A stretch of DNA of 64,000 nucleotides from an uncultured Chryseobacterium sp. (GCA_913774355.1 CAJYGB010000006.1:124001-188000); one strand, 5' to 3'. Positions 35,233-44,329 are shown, counted from the stretch's first letter. Numbers and translations are program-made. The notes: generated by a model not told the origin, from the letters alone.

Positions 35233-36012
35233 ATGAATTATGAGAAAAGAATTTGTTGTTTTATTGACATTCTAGGTTTCAGAAACCATATTAAGGATAC
35301 TATTCAAGAAACAAATGAGGACAATTTAGAAAAGATAGAGTCAATTAAAAACATTTTTGATTTATCTAAAAGAATGACTTATGATTCTGGATTTTCTAAA
35401 TCAAAAGTAGTAACGTATTTTTCTGATTCTATTGTTATCTCATACGAGTTTTCAGAGAATAGTCAGCTCTATCATACTTTAATCGATCTACTTTATGTTT
35501 CATTTGAGCTTGCAAACAAAGGATATTTGGTTAGGGGTGGAGTTACAATAGGAAAATTAATACACACTAAAGAATTAATCTTTGGACCTGCAATGGTTAG
35601 TGCTTATGATTTAGAATCAAAAAAAGCAAAGTACCCTAGAATAATTGTTGAAAAAAGTGTGGTAGAAAATGGAATAAAATTCAGACAAGAAAATCATTCC
35701 CAAGATGATGAATTAGAATACATTAAGGAGATATTAACACAAGATGAGGATGGTTATTATTATATAGATTATATAGCAAAAGCTTATACTGAATTTAATG
35801 ATCCAGAATATGACTTATATAATTACCTTGAAAGACTGAAGCTTTTTTTTATTGACTTTAATCACAAAGCTGAAGATATCAAGGAAAAGTTGATTTGGCT
35901 TCAGAAAAAGATTAATAATCAGATTTCACAAATACATATAAATATTGAAAGAGAAAATTTTGATTTAGAATTACGAAATTATTATAGAACGCTTAAACTA
36001 TTAGAAATTTAA
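35233..36012 (+). CDS. class III nucleotidyl cyclase-like protein (259 aa)
   Basis: The N-terminal half carries the pattern of class III nucleotide cyclase folds: CFIDILGFRNHI (first metal Asp at residue 13), VVTYFSDSIVISYE (second Asp near 71), and RGGVTIGKLIHTKELIFGPAMVSAYDLES (loop and strand that in true cyclases holds the G-x-x-x-N/A-R-E region; written here in pieces GGVTIG and FGPAMVSAYDLES). The C-terminal third is helical. Substrate-specifying residues cannot be assigned by eye. AT-rich composition suggests transfer. It could make a cyclic nucleotide signal in a defence setting, or be a non-catalytic relative; no standard cyclic-nucleotide effector is adjacent. Confidence 0.62.
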   Translation: MNYEKRICCFIDILGFRNHIKDTIQETNEDNLEKIESIKNIFDLSKRMTYDSGFSKSKVVTYFSDSIVISYEFSENSQLYHTLIDLLYVSFELANKGYLVRGGVTIGKLIHTKELIFGPAMVSAYDLESKKAKYPRIIVEKSVVENGIKFRQENHSQDDELEYIKEILTQDEDGYYYIDYIAKAYTEFNDPEYDLYNYLERLKLFFIDFNHKAEDIKEKLIWLQKKINNQISQIHINIERENFDLELRNYYRTLKLLEI

Positions 36013-36097
36013 ATACATTTGCGGAATTTATTTGTGATATTCTATTCAAAATAATTTGTGAACACAATTACATTATATCAAAGTAAATAATTAGATA

Positions 36098-36225
36098 AAA
36101 AGAGGCTGTCCTAAAAGTCAGATACAATTCTTGAAAATCGAATATTTGAATATACCTTCTGTAAGGGGGGACGAATGAAATCGACAAAATTAAAGGCTGT
36201 CCAAACTTTTTTGACAGCCTCTTTT
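36098..36225. mobile_element. 128-bp MITE-like element with 13-bp terminal inverted repeats
   Basis: AAAAGAGGCTGTC (36098-36110) is repeated inverted as GACAGCCTCTTTT (36213-36225). The ends resemble the GAGGCTGTC termini of many Bacteroidota insertion sequences, but there is no transposase inside. The right half also forms a terminator-like hairpin (GGCTGTC 36195-36201 with GACAGCC 36213-36219, then TCTTTT). Confidence 0.65.
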
Positions 36226-36238
36226 ATTTAAATTTATA

Positions 36239-36847
36239 TCAATGTTTAACTAATTGACTCTGATTATTAACAAAGTTACTCACGGTCAATCGATGAACTC
36301 CAAGAATTCTTCCAATTGCAGAATAAGAAACTTTACGGTCTAACAAATCCTGGATCTTTTTTTCCTGACCTGTTAATTTAGTCTTTGATGATTTACTTCC
36401 TTTTGGACGACCTAGAATGACACCCTCTGCCCTTTTTCTTGCTAAAGCTTCTTTAGTTCGTTGTGATATCAAATTTCTTTCGATTTCAGCAGATAGACCA
36501 AAGGCAAATGCTAAAACTTTTGAACTTATATCGCTTCCTAATCGATAATTATCCTTGATTGTCCATACCTGAATATCACGGTTCATACATTCATTAAGAA
36601 TTCCCATAATCATCAATAAGTTTCTTCCTAAACGAGAAAGCTCGGAGCAGATAAGTACATCACCTTTATCCATCTTTTTTAGTAATTTACCTAGTTTTCT
36701 GTCATCAATATTTTTTGCTCCGGAAATAGTTTCTTCAATCCATTTATTAACAACTGTTTCCTGATTTTGACAAAAATTATTGATTTCAAATCTTTGGTTT
36801 TCCACTGTTTGCTTGTCTGTACTTACTCTGATGTAACCGTAAATCAT
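36239..36847 (-). CDS. serine recombinase, resolvase/invertase family
   Basis: 202 aa. N-terminal resolvase domain with nucleophile Ser9 in YIRVSTDKQ, the conserved ELSRLGRN block near residue 70, and FGLSAEIERNLISQRTKEAL (the long E-helix). A GRPKGS linker near 147 leads to a C-terminal HTH (YSAIGRILGVHRLTVSNFV). Closest in look to Bacteroidota Mpi-like invertases that flip promoters or gene segments. It lies just beside the broken and partly inverted type IIG gene, which it may have rearranged (inference). Confidence 0.93.
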   Translation of the reverse strand: MIYGYIRVSTDKQTVENQRFEINNFCQNQETVVNKWIEETISGAKNIDDRKLGKLLKKMDKGDVLICSELSRLGRNLLMIMGILNECMNRDIQVWTIKDNYRLGSDISSKVLAFAFGLSAEIERNLISQRTKEALARKRAEGVILGRPKGSKSSKTKLTGQEKKIQDLLDRKVSYSAIGRILGVHRLTVSNFVNNQSQLVKH

Positions 36848-36870
36848 TTTTTATTTGTTTAAATTATTAG

Positions 36871-37185
36871 TCAGTTTTGGTTTATTTTAAACCTGACCTG
36901 CATAAATTAAACCTATGCAATAAATATTGCAAGGAAATGAGCGATTATTTTAGACAAAATCTTTTATTTCTACCATTTGAGAGCTCAAATAATTGGATAA
37001 TTTTATCATCAATTGAAATTAAAATAAAAACTAAAATAGAGAGATACGGAACACCCCTGAAAGATTGGAAATTGAACGTAAACTTTGGACTTAAAACAGG
37101 TTTCAATGAGGCATTTATAATTGATGGTTCGAAACGTAACGAGTTGATTAAGCAAGATCCAAAGTCTGCTGAAATTATACGATCC
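36871..37185 (+). pseudogene. inverted internal fragment of a type IIG restriction-modification gene
   Basis: On the plus strand the frame reads FESSNNWIILSSIEIKIKTK, then IERYGTPLKDW, NFGLKTGFNEAFIIDGSKR and DPKSAEIIR ending at 37182. This is the segment before the LRGRDI region in Eco57I/TaqI-class proteins, at the start of the target-recognition part. It lacks a start (upstream TAG at 36868) and stops matching exactly where the minus-strand gene loses its family resemblance. So it is a piece of the same kind of gene in opposite orientation, not a gene of its own. Confidence 0.7.
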
Positions 37186-39554
37186 TTTTCTGTTTTCTTT
37201 ATTTTTTCACCGAAAGCTATTAAGTTTTGCTGGCGCTGTTCTTCATTTTGATACAAGCCTACAGCTTTAGAAACCTTCTCTCTGATCGTATTATCTAATG
37301 TTGATTTGAAATTGTTTTTTATAATGGCAATAATTTCCTCAACTTCCCTTTTTTTAGATTTCGAATTTGTCGTCTTATAGTCTTTTACAGCCTGTTTGTA
37401 ATCAGCAACCGAAAAATTAACTTCCTTATTTTTAAATGCAGCTTTTAGACTGTCATCTAAAGCAAACCTGCTGATTAATGAATTTCCATTCTTGATATTA
37501 ATATCAATATTAGGAAGCGTTTGCAATTCGCCTTCATCCGTGTAATAAGCATTTTTTAGAAGTTCTATCCAAAGTCTTAGTCTGCAAATGTTAACCGAGT
37601 TCGGATTGATATCAACCCCAAATAAACAGTTTTCTATAACCGTTTCCTTTTCATGGAAAATTGCTTTTTGGATAAGCAAACTTTGAGGATCTTTCCTGTT
37701 GTAAGAAAATAGTTCGTCATTCGCATCTAAAATGTAAATTTCATCATTTTCAACTTTCACGGAACATGGCAGAGCACTGTAATTTTCATCTGCTAATATT
37801 CCCAGTTCACTTTTGATGGCAATCATTTCATTTAGAGCCGAAACCAAAAAGTGCCCAGATCCTACAGCCGGATCACAAATTCTTATTGAATTGACCGTCT
37901 CATTGAACTTCTTACGATAATCTTTTTTGAAATACTGTCTACAATAATCAACGACATCTTCAAAATTTTCTATACTTGCTTCAAATTCTTCTTTGAATTT
38001 TTGAGTGACTGATTTTCTCAGAGTTTCTTTACACATAAACATGGTAATCAGTCCAGGTGTATAGAAAGAACCATCCCGGTATCCGTTTATTTTTTCAAAA
38101 ATCAACCCTAATACAGATGCATTGATCAACGTTTTATTCTCTAGCTGAAATTCAGATTCAATACCGGAGTCTGCTGAGAAATCATATGCATCTAGAAACT
38201 TAAAAAAGTAATCTAATGTATTAAGTTTTCCTGTTAATTTTTTACCACTTTCATTTTTTAAAACTGTTGATGCATACACTTCCATATGTTCATCCCTGAG
38301 AGCGGTAATATCAAAAGTCAATTCTTCAAGTGGATTTTTTTCAAAAAGGCTACTATTCAGATAAGGAATGTGCTTAAATTTATCTGCATACCTTGCGTGA
38401 CGTTCCTTCAATGGTCTTGCCAATGCTGAAAAGAACAATTCGTTTAAGGAATCAAAGCCATTAATAAACTCATAATTAAGAAATTTAAATTCTTTTGAGT
38501 TACCATTATAACTTCTTAGTTGGGATTCTAACAGTTTAAGAAATAAGATTCTATTAACCCATGTCAAACAAAGTTCCAAGCCAACATTGAAAGCTTTATT
38601 TTCAGCAGGAACATTTTTAACTTTGTTCAGATAATCCTTATCCTCTAATGTGAAGATGGTATTTTCTAATAATGGCCCGTAATCATCCGTTTTATATACT
38701 TTTCTTTTAATAACTTTCTTCCCATTTTCTTTAGTTTCCTCTAGACCAATAATGTGAAGAAGTTCGTTATAAAATGCTTTATTAAGTTGATTACTGTCAT
38801 TACCAAAGCCTTTGCCCAACAAATGAATATCTGAAAAAAGCTTGTAGATATTGATAAGTTCTTTTTGCTTTAGATCCGAAATCTGTTTCTTGCGAAAATC
38901 TAAATAAGTAAAAGGAAGCTGATCTTCTACTTTGTTAATATATTTTGCCGCAATTTCATTATAAAAAAGCGGATTCTTGTCTGTATCTTTTAAACCATCT
39001 CTAAATTGTGCGTATTCCTTTAATAATGCCTTATCACTATAGAATAGATCATAAAAATCCCGTGCTTTGAAAAAGAACCATTCAAACCCATTGGTAATAA
39101 TCAAGTGCTTAATATTATTATTTTTATGATCTACTCTTTCACGTAAATAATACAGTAGAATTTCCTGAAGAGCCTTTCTATTGAGATTACTTACTGTAGG
39201 AAACTCTGATTTATTGCTGGGTTTTTTCGCTTCAATGATGATTCCCACCTCCGAAGTCGCATCATTGCCCAAATAAACAGCCAAATCGATTCGTTCTTTG
39301 GTATTGATTTCATTATCTCTATAAAATGTTGAATTTAAAAACTTTTTTATAGGTGATTTTAAATGTTCCTCACTTTCATTTCTCGCATCAGCCAAATTGA
39401 TTGTATTGATACAATCCGTCAATTTTTCTGCGAATAGTTTTATGTCAGTCGGTTGTGGATTAAATTTTTTATAAGCCGGACTTAATGCTTTGTGAGGTTC
39501 AAGTAGTTTTGTTTTCAATGGTTGGTATCTTAATAGGGGGATTAATTTAGACAA
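36945..39554 (-). CDS. type IIG restriction-modification protein, 3' part missing
   Basis: Fused nuclease-methyltransferase of the Eco57I class. N-terminal PD-(D/E)xK nuclease: ERIDLAVYLGN (Asp90) and GIIIEAKKP (Glu108, Lys110). SAM-binding motif I, CDPAVGSGHFLVSAL, is near residue 561, and FGVDINPNSVNICRLRLWIELL near 640. The family sequence ends at about residue 791 (position ~37180); the last ~78 residues are antisense of the inverted fragment and meaningless. The catalytic NPPY motif and target-recognition domain are absent, so it is predicted inactive in this configuration. Intact relatives exceed 1000 aa. Divergent from the helicase gene. Confidence 0.85.
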   Translation of the reverse strand: MSKLIPLLRYQPLKTKLLEPHKALSPAYKKFNPQPTDIKLFAEKLTDCINTINLADARNESEEHLKSPIKKFLNSTFYRDNEINTKERIDLAVYLGNDATSEVGIIIEAKKPSNKSEFPTVSNLNRKALQEILLYYLRERVDHKNNNIKHLIITNGFEWFFFKARDFYDLFYSDKALLKEYAQFRDGLKDTDKNPLFYNEIAAKYINKVEDQLPFTYLDFRKKQISDLKQKELINIYKLFSDIHLLGKGFGNDSNQLNKAFYNELLHIIGLEETKENGKKVIKRKVYKTDDYGPLLENTIFTLEDKDYLNKVKNVPAENKAFNVGLELCLTWVNRILFLKLLESQLRSYNGNSKEFKFLNYEFINGFDSLNELFFSALARPLKERHARYADKFKHIPYLNSSLFEKNPLEELTFDITALRDEHMEVYASTVLKNESGKKLTGKLNTLDYFFKFLDAYDFSADSGIESEFQLENKTLINASVLGLIFEKINGYRDGSFYTPGLITMFMCKETLRKSVTQKFKEEFEASIENFEDVVDYCRQYFKKDYRKKFNETVNSIRICDPAVGSGHFLVSALNEMIAIKSELGILADENYSALPCSVKVENDEIYILDANDELFSYNRKDPQSLLIQKAIFHEKETVIENCLFGVDINPNSVNICRLRLWIELLKNAYYTDEGELQTLPNIDINIKNGNSLISRFALDDSLKAAFKNKEVNFSVADYKQAVKDYKTTNSKSKKREVEEIIAIIKNNFKSTLDNTIREKVSKAVGLYQNEEQRQQNLIAFGEKIKKTEKDRIISADFGSCLINSLRFEPSIINASLKPVLSPKFTFNFQSFRGVPYLSILVFILISIDDKIIQLFELSNGRNKRFCLK

Positions 39555-39685
39555 TTATTTTGTTTTGTACAAGTCTTAAATTCTTTTACAAAAGTAACCG
39601 GTCAAAAATTTACTTAGAAAATTTTCCCCGATACGGAGACTTTCGCTTGTAAGCGCTTCAGTATTTTATTACTTTTATTGCCGCA

Positions 39686-42247
39686 ATGCAAAAAACCAAT
39701 ATCCCAAAATCCCAAGCCCTTTTTATCGACGGCAAAGACAAGACCGATGAAATAGAAAGCTATGCTTTCGAAGGGAACAAATGTTTGGTGACCTATAAAA
39801 ACAATGGGAAGACATATGCTTATCATCGGAATAAGGTAAAAATCGTACAGTCGGCCTTACAGAGTGTGGAGTCGGCATCGGTTTTCAGTTACCTGAAGCA
39901 GATTGCGGAGATTGTTGGGCTTAAGACGGAGGAAGGTACTAATATCCTGGCTGATCATTATGACAAAATCCCTTTTATCCCGGAACACTCCGTTCTTTCG
40001 CACTACCTTAACCGGAAACAACCGGAGAAAGATCCGCACGCCTCTCCTATTGAACTTTTTCCTTTCGGTTTTAACCTGAGCCAGAAGAAAGGCGTGGAGG
40101 AAGCATTCTCCCATCCCCTGAGCATTATCGAAGGCCCTCCGGGGACCGGAAAGACCCAGACCATCCTCAATATCATTGCCAATGCGGTGATGAACGATCA
40201 AAGCGTTGCGGTGGTTTCGGGCAATAATGCGGCTACCAAAAATGTTTTTGATAAGCTGGAGCGCAACGGCCTCTCTTTTATAGCCGCGCTTCTGGGAAAC
40301 TCCGAAAAGAAAAAAGAATTCCTTGAGTCCCAGGCTGAGATTCCGGATCTGTCCGGCTGGCAGTTAACGGCAGAAGAAGCACACTCCCTTCAGGAGTCCA
40401 ACACCCTGCTCTTTGCGCAGCTTTCGGAAAAGCTTGAGCACCAGAACGAGTTGGCTCTGCTGAAGCGGTACATCGAAAATGTAGAAACCGAATACCGGCA
40501 TTTCACTTCTGCCATGGCCGTATCAGCAGACCTGCGTTTTAAAAAGAACGTTTCTTCCGGTCAACTGCTTTCCCTTTGGATCACGATTGAAGCGTATGAA
40601 GCGTCCGGCAAGAAATTCAACTGGTGGCGGAAACTGACCTTCCCTTTTCTCTATGGCGTACGGGACAAAACCTTTTATGAGCGGTCTTACGAGGAATTGA
40701 TCAGATCGGTTCAGGCTAAATATTATACCGTAAAAATTTCGGAGCTTACGCTGAGGAAAGCGCAGCTGGAATCGGCATTGCAGGATTTTTCCTTCGGGGA
40801 GAAAATGAAGACCTATACGGAAGTCTCGATGCAGCTGTTCAGACATGTGCTGTACCAAAGATACCAGGAAAAAAAGCGCCCGCAATATACGGCCGGGGAT
40901 CTGCATCTGAACGCAGAAGAATTCATCAGGGACTATCCGGTAATCCTCAGCACCGCCTACTCTCTTCGGAGAAGCCTTGACAAAAATACCGTCTATGACT
41001 TCGTGATCATCGACGAATGTTCGCAGGTCGATCTGGCCACGGGCGTGCTGGCCCTGTCCTGTGCCAGAAAAGTGGTGATCGTAGGAGACCTGAAGCAGCT
41101 GCCCAACGTGGTGGATCAGGATACCGCCCGGAAAACGGATCTTATTTTCCAGTCCTACCAGCTTCCTGAAGCCTACCGGTATTCCAGTCACAGCCTGCTT
41201 TCATCGGTAACCGGATTATTTCCCGGGATCCCTAAAACCCTTTTACGGGAACATTACCGTTGCCATCCCCAAATCATTGATTTCTGCAACCGGAAATTCT
41301 ACCATAACCAACTGATCATTTTGTCCGAAGCCCAAACCGGCCGGGAGCCCCTGCTCGTTTACAGGACCGTCGCCGGAAACCATGCGCGGGACCGGATGAA
41401 CCGGCGGCAAATCGACGTGATCACAGAGGAGATCATCCCGCAGCAGAAACTGGAAACCGCAGACCTGGGTATCGTCACGCCCTACCGGAACCAGACCTCA
41501 GCCTTACAGCAGGCCCTCCAGGGAACATCCGTGAAAGCGGATACGGTAGATCAGTTCCAGGGAAGGGAAAACGAGGTGATCATCCTTTCTACTGTTGACA
41601 ATGAAATATCAGGCTTTACCGACCATCCCAACCGCCTGAATGTCGCCGTTTCCCGCGCCAGAGACCAGCTGATTGTCGTGGTGAACGGGAATGAAAACGA
41701 AAAAGACAACAACATCTCCGACCTGATCCGCTATATCGAATATCAGAATTTCACGGTTGTAAACAGTGAACTGCATTCTATTTTCGATTACCTGTACAAA
41801 GGATATGAAGCGAAAAAGCGGGAACTTTTATCCGGGCAGAAGCAGAAATCGGTATTCGACAGCGAGAACCTGATGCACCTGCTGATCCGTGAAGTCCTGT
41901 CACAGGATGAATTTTCGAAATATGATGCCGTCCTTCACTTCCCGCTCAGAAACCTGCTCCCGGATTTTTCGAAGCTCAGTGCCGAAGAAGCAAAATATGC
42001 CGGGCATTACGCCACCCACCTGGATTTCATCATTTATAATAAGCTGGGCAAGAATCCGGTTCTGGCCATCGAAGTGGACGGATACGGATATCACCGGGAA
42101 GGCAGCCGCCAAAACGAACGCGATACTATGAAGAATAAGATCCTGGAAACCTACGGCCTTCCACTGCTGCGGTTTTCGACGACGGGAAGCGGGGAAAGGG
42201 AGAAGCTGATTAGCAAACTTAATGAAATAGGGAAGAATAATTCTTGA
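39686..42247 (+). CDS. SF1 (Upf1/DNA2-like) helicase with C-terminal PD-(D/E)xK nuclease domain
   Basis: 853 aa. Walker A GPPGTGKT at residues 150-157, a long insert 200-400, Walker B VIIDECSQVD near 450, GDLKQLPNV near 471, REHYRCHPQIIDFCNRKFY near 521, DTVDQFQGRENEVIILS near 622 and NVAVSRARDQLIVV near 655: a full SF1 AAA_11/AAA_12 set. The C-terminus holds a DUF2726-like nuclease core (HLDFIIYNK near 778, LAIEVDGYGYH near 793). GC content matches host genes, unlike the AT-rich island genes. One-gene helicase-nuclease fusions occur in antiphage systems, so defence is plausible. A decayed relative lies at 43758. Confidence 0.9.
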   Translation: MQKTNIPKSQALFIDGKDKTDEIESYAFEGNKCLVTYKNNGKTYAYHRNKVKIVQSALQSVESASVFSYLKQIAEIVGLKTEEGTNILADHYDKIPFIPEHSVLSHYLNRKQPEKDPHASPIELFPFGFNLSQKKGVEEAFSHPLSIIEGPPGTGKTQTILNIIANAVMNDQSVAVVSGNNAATKNVFDKLERNGLSFIAALLGNSEKKKEFLESQAEIPDLSGWQLTAEEAHSLQESNTLLFAQLSEKLEHQNELALLKRYIENVETEYRHFTSAMAVSADLRFKKNVSSGQLLSLWITIEAYEASGKKFNWWRKLTFPFLYGVRDKTFYERSYEELIRSVQAKYYTVKISELTLRKAQLESALQDFSFGEKMKTYTEVSMQLFRHVLYQRYQEKKRPQYTAGDLHLNAEEFIRDYPVILSTAYSLRRSLDKNTVYDFVIIDECSQVDLATGVLALSCARKVVIVGDLKQLPNVVDQDTARKTDLIFQSYQLPEAYRYSSHSLLSSVTGLFPGIPKTLLREHYRCHPQIIDFCNRKFYHNQLIILSEAQTGREPLLVYRTVAGNHARDRMNRRQIDVITEEIIPQQKLETADLGIVTPYRNQTSALQQALQGTSVKADTVDQFQGRENEVIILSTVDNEISGFTDHPNRLNVAVSRARDQLIVVVNGNENEKDNNISDLIRYIEYQNFTVVNSELHSIFDYLYKGYEAKKRELLSGQKQKSVFDSENLMHLLIREVLSQDEFSKYDAVLHFPLRNLLPDFSKLSAEEAKYAGHYATHLDFIIYNKLGKNPVLAIEVDGYGYHREGSRQNERDTMKNKILETYGLPLLRFSTTGSGEREKLISKLNEIGKNNS

Positions 42248-42325
42248 CATGATTACGGTTTCCCGTAAATTTTTCTGCCAGCAGTCGTTTAAATTTGTTG
42301 TTATAATCCTATTAAAAACAATATC

Positions 42326-43447
42326 ATGGCTTGGTCATACAGAAAGAGAATAAAAATAATTCCCGGTGTCCATTTGAATTTCAGCAAAAGAGGAATTTCA
42401 ACAAGTATAGGAGTCAAAGGAGCAAGTCTAAATTTCAGTTCATCTGGAACGAGATTGAATACTAATGCCTTAGGTTTTTCAAATTCTTACAGACTATCAA
42501 GTTCTTCATCACCAGGGATTCCCCCACAACCTAAGCACGAACCACAACCTTTTTACACGGAGTTATCAGATAACATTTTTAGTGCCGATGTTCATGAGAT
42601 CACATCTCAAAATATGACAGGCATCAAAGAATCCATCCTGATGGCTCAACAGCAAAAAACGGAATTAAGGGAGGATGTAAAGAAGATAAAAAAGGCATTA
42701 TACTTTACGAAGACCAAGAAAATTGCAAGTTATATTTTTATATATGGATTGGTAAATAAAAATATTGTCCAAGAGATAAGTAAGGATATTAATGCGCAAA
42801 AAGAAGCGCTTAAAGAAACCCAGATTGTAATTAATAATTCGGCTGTTACTATTGATATACAATTCGATGATCCCTCTAAGAGAAAATACGACCAATTATA
42901 TCATTCTTTTAAAAATCTAACCACAGCACATAAAGTATGGGATATTACCGGAGCGCATTTTCAGGACCGTGTGGCTGCCCGGTCCAGTGCCAGCACATTG
43001 GTCAACAGAAAGGATGCAAAAATTAGTTTTAAATCACTTCCCATCATCACATCAAACTATGAAGCTATATATTTTCAAAATGTAAACGGGGCGGATTTAT
43101 ATTTTTATCCAACATTTATACTGATGTATAAAAACGATCGGAACTTTGCCATTATTGGGCTTGATGAATTTAATGTAACCTTTTCTGCTGTAAGTTTTAC
43201 CGAAACCAGTAGCGTTCCCCGTGACTCAAAAGTTATTAGAAAAACATGGGCAAAAGTGAATAAAAACGGAACTCCTGACAAAAGATTCAAGAGCAATTAT
43301 CAGATACCTGTCGTTCAGTACGCAAGGCTGAGGTTTTCTTCCAGTAATGGTGTTAATGAAGAATATCAAATAAGTAATTTTGAATTTGCCCAGGAGTTTG
43401 CAAATGCATTTCAGGAGTATAAAAGTTTGTGCAGGGAATTAGCTTAA
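42326..43447 (+). CDS. DUF4236 domain-containing protein
   Basis: 373 aa. The first ~50 residues are DUF4236 (YRKRIKIIPGVHLNFSKRGIS, then GVKGASLNFSSSGTRLN), a short glycine/serine-rich beta domain of unknown function. A Ser/Pro linker follows, then a predicted coiled segment (residues 85-165, lysine rich) and a C-terminal domain with strands (IITSNYEAIYFQNVNGADLYF). No membrane segment. It follows the helicase gene by 78 nt and may be part of the same unit. Role unknown. Confidence 0.8.
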   Translation: MAWSYRKRIKIIPGVHLNFSKRGISTSIGVKGASLNFSSSGTRLNTNALGFSNSYRLSSSSSPGIPPQPKHEPQPFYTELSDNIFSADVHEITSQNMTGIKESILMAQQQKTELREDVKKIKKALYFTKTKKIASYIFIYGLVNKNIVQEISKDINAQKEALKETQIVINNSAVTIDIQFDDPSKRKYDQLYHSFKNLTTAHKVWDITGAHFQDRVAARSSASTLVNRKDAKISFKSLPIITSNYEAIYFQNVNGADLYFYPTFILMYKNDRNFAIIGLDEFNVTFSAVSFTETSSVPRDSKVIRKTWAKVNKNGTPDKRFKSNYQIPVVQYARLRFSSSNGVNEEYQISNFEFAQEFANAFQEYKSLCRELA

Positions 43448-43509
43448 AATTAAAATCTGATCTTGAATTATCTGATAAAATTAATCCAATTTACTTTACC
43501 ATCTAAAGT

Positions 43510-43737
43510 TAAATAAGCACTAAACATTTTACTGTTTCTCCTCCTCCTCCTCTTTTGGTTAATAATGTTTTATTTTGAGTTAGTAATAATGTAAAATCTT
43601 TAATGCTGAGTTTTACACCGCATACAATGCTGAACAGAATCCAATTGCATTGTTCATCAGAACATTTTACGATTTTATCCTTGATGATGAGTTTTTGCTG
43701 CTGGCATTTCGGACATTTTAGTACCGGGATGTTTTTC
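43510..43737 (-). pseudogene. C-terminal remnant of DNA topoisomerase III (conjugative element type)
   Basis: The minus strand reads VLKCPKCQQQKLIIKDKIVK, then CSDEQCNWILFSIVCGVKLS and LLLTQNKTLLTK, ending at TAA 43512-43510. This is the zinc-ribbon tail found in topoisomerase III of Bacteroidota conjugative transposons. There is no upstream part of the gene; the fragment breaks off near 43737. It marks an old mobile element scar. Confidence 0.58.
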
Positions 43738-43757
43738 CTGGGAAATATTGAGTGACA

Positions 43758-43879
43758 GCAATCCCCGGATCATTGATTTCTGCAACCGAAAATTCTACAA
43801 TAACAACTGATCATTTCGTCCCAGGTTCCAACCGATTACAGGAACTTTGGTCGTCTATAAGACTGTTGCCGGGAATCGA
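43758..43879 (+). pseudogene. decayed fragment of a helicase paralogue
   Basis: About 122 nt align with 41262-41382 inside the SF1 helicase gene: ATTGATTTCTGCAACCG is shared exactly, and the translation IIDFCNRKFY is kept before a frameshift; GTLVVYKTVAGN matches the downstream part. The rest of the gene is missing. The copy diverges enough to be an old paralogue rather than a recent duplication. From 43880 to 44200 I see only a possible 31-codon frame (44038, MKTQLNMRIGGKDKQ) of no known family. Confidence 0.68.
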
Positions 43880-44201
43880 TGCAGAAAGTGAATTCCGAAG
43901 AATTGTTTTCACACAATCCCTCTTAAATTCTCAACTATACTTTGATACTCACATTTCATTTTACAAGGTTTCTTATTGGAGAATCACATCTAAAACCAAA
44001 AATCCCCAGCCAGAGCCGAGGATAAAAACTAATAACCATGAAAACTCAATTAAACATGAGAATCGGGGGCAAAGATAAGCAATTAGTCTACCACCCCAAT
44101 AGACCAATAGAGAATAATTTCAGATTTTTTTGAAAATAATTTATGTATGGCATATTAATTGCTCGTTCTTTATTACCAATCACATTACTTTTTATGAAAA
44201 T

Positions 44202-44231
44202 AAAATCCTCAGCTTTTCAGTTGAGGATTTT
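44202..44231 (+). terminator. intrinsic terminator
   Basis: AAAATCCTCA-GCTTTTCAGT-TGAGGATTTT, perfect 10-bp stem, followed by GTTTTA. No intact gene lies directly upstream, so it is probably a leftover from the decayed mobile DNA. Confidence 0.65.
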
Positions 44232-44329
44232 GTTTTATAGGTCTTGTAAAACTGCGTATTAGGTTTTATTCCTCCGTTTCTCAGGATCAGTCACAAAAGT
44301 TGGGGAGAAAAAATTAGTAAGCAAAATCA

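Noticed and set aside
33820..36012. Pycsar antiphage system (cyclase plus membrane effector)
   Set aside because: The cyclase-like pattern fits, but the adjacent membrane protein has a single N-terminal helix and no recognisable cyclic-nucleotide sensor or known Pycsar effector domain, and a 564-nt gap separates the genes. Kept only as a possibility.
36877..37251. Independent 124-aa gene on the plus strand
   Set aside because: It has no credible start codon (only TTG), its middle matches an internal part of type IIG enzymes, and its last ~22 codons are antisense of the restriction gene. It is treated as an inverted fragment.
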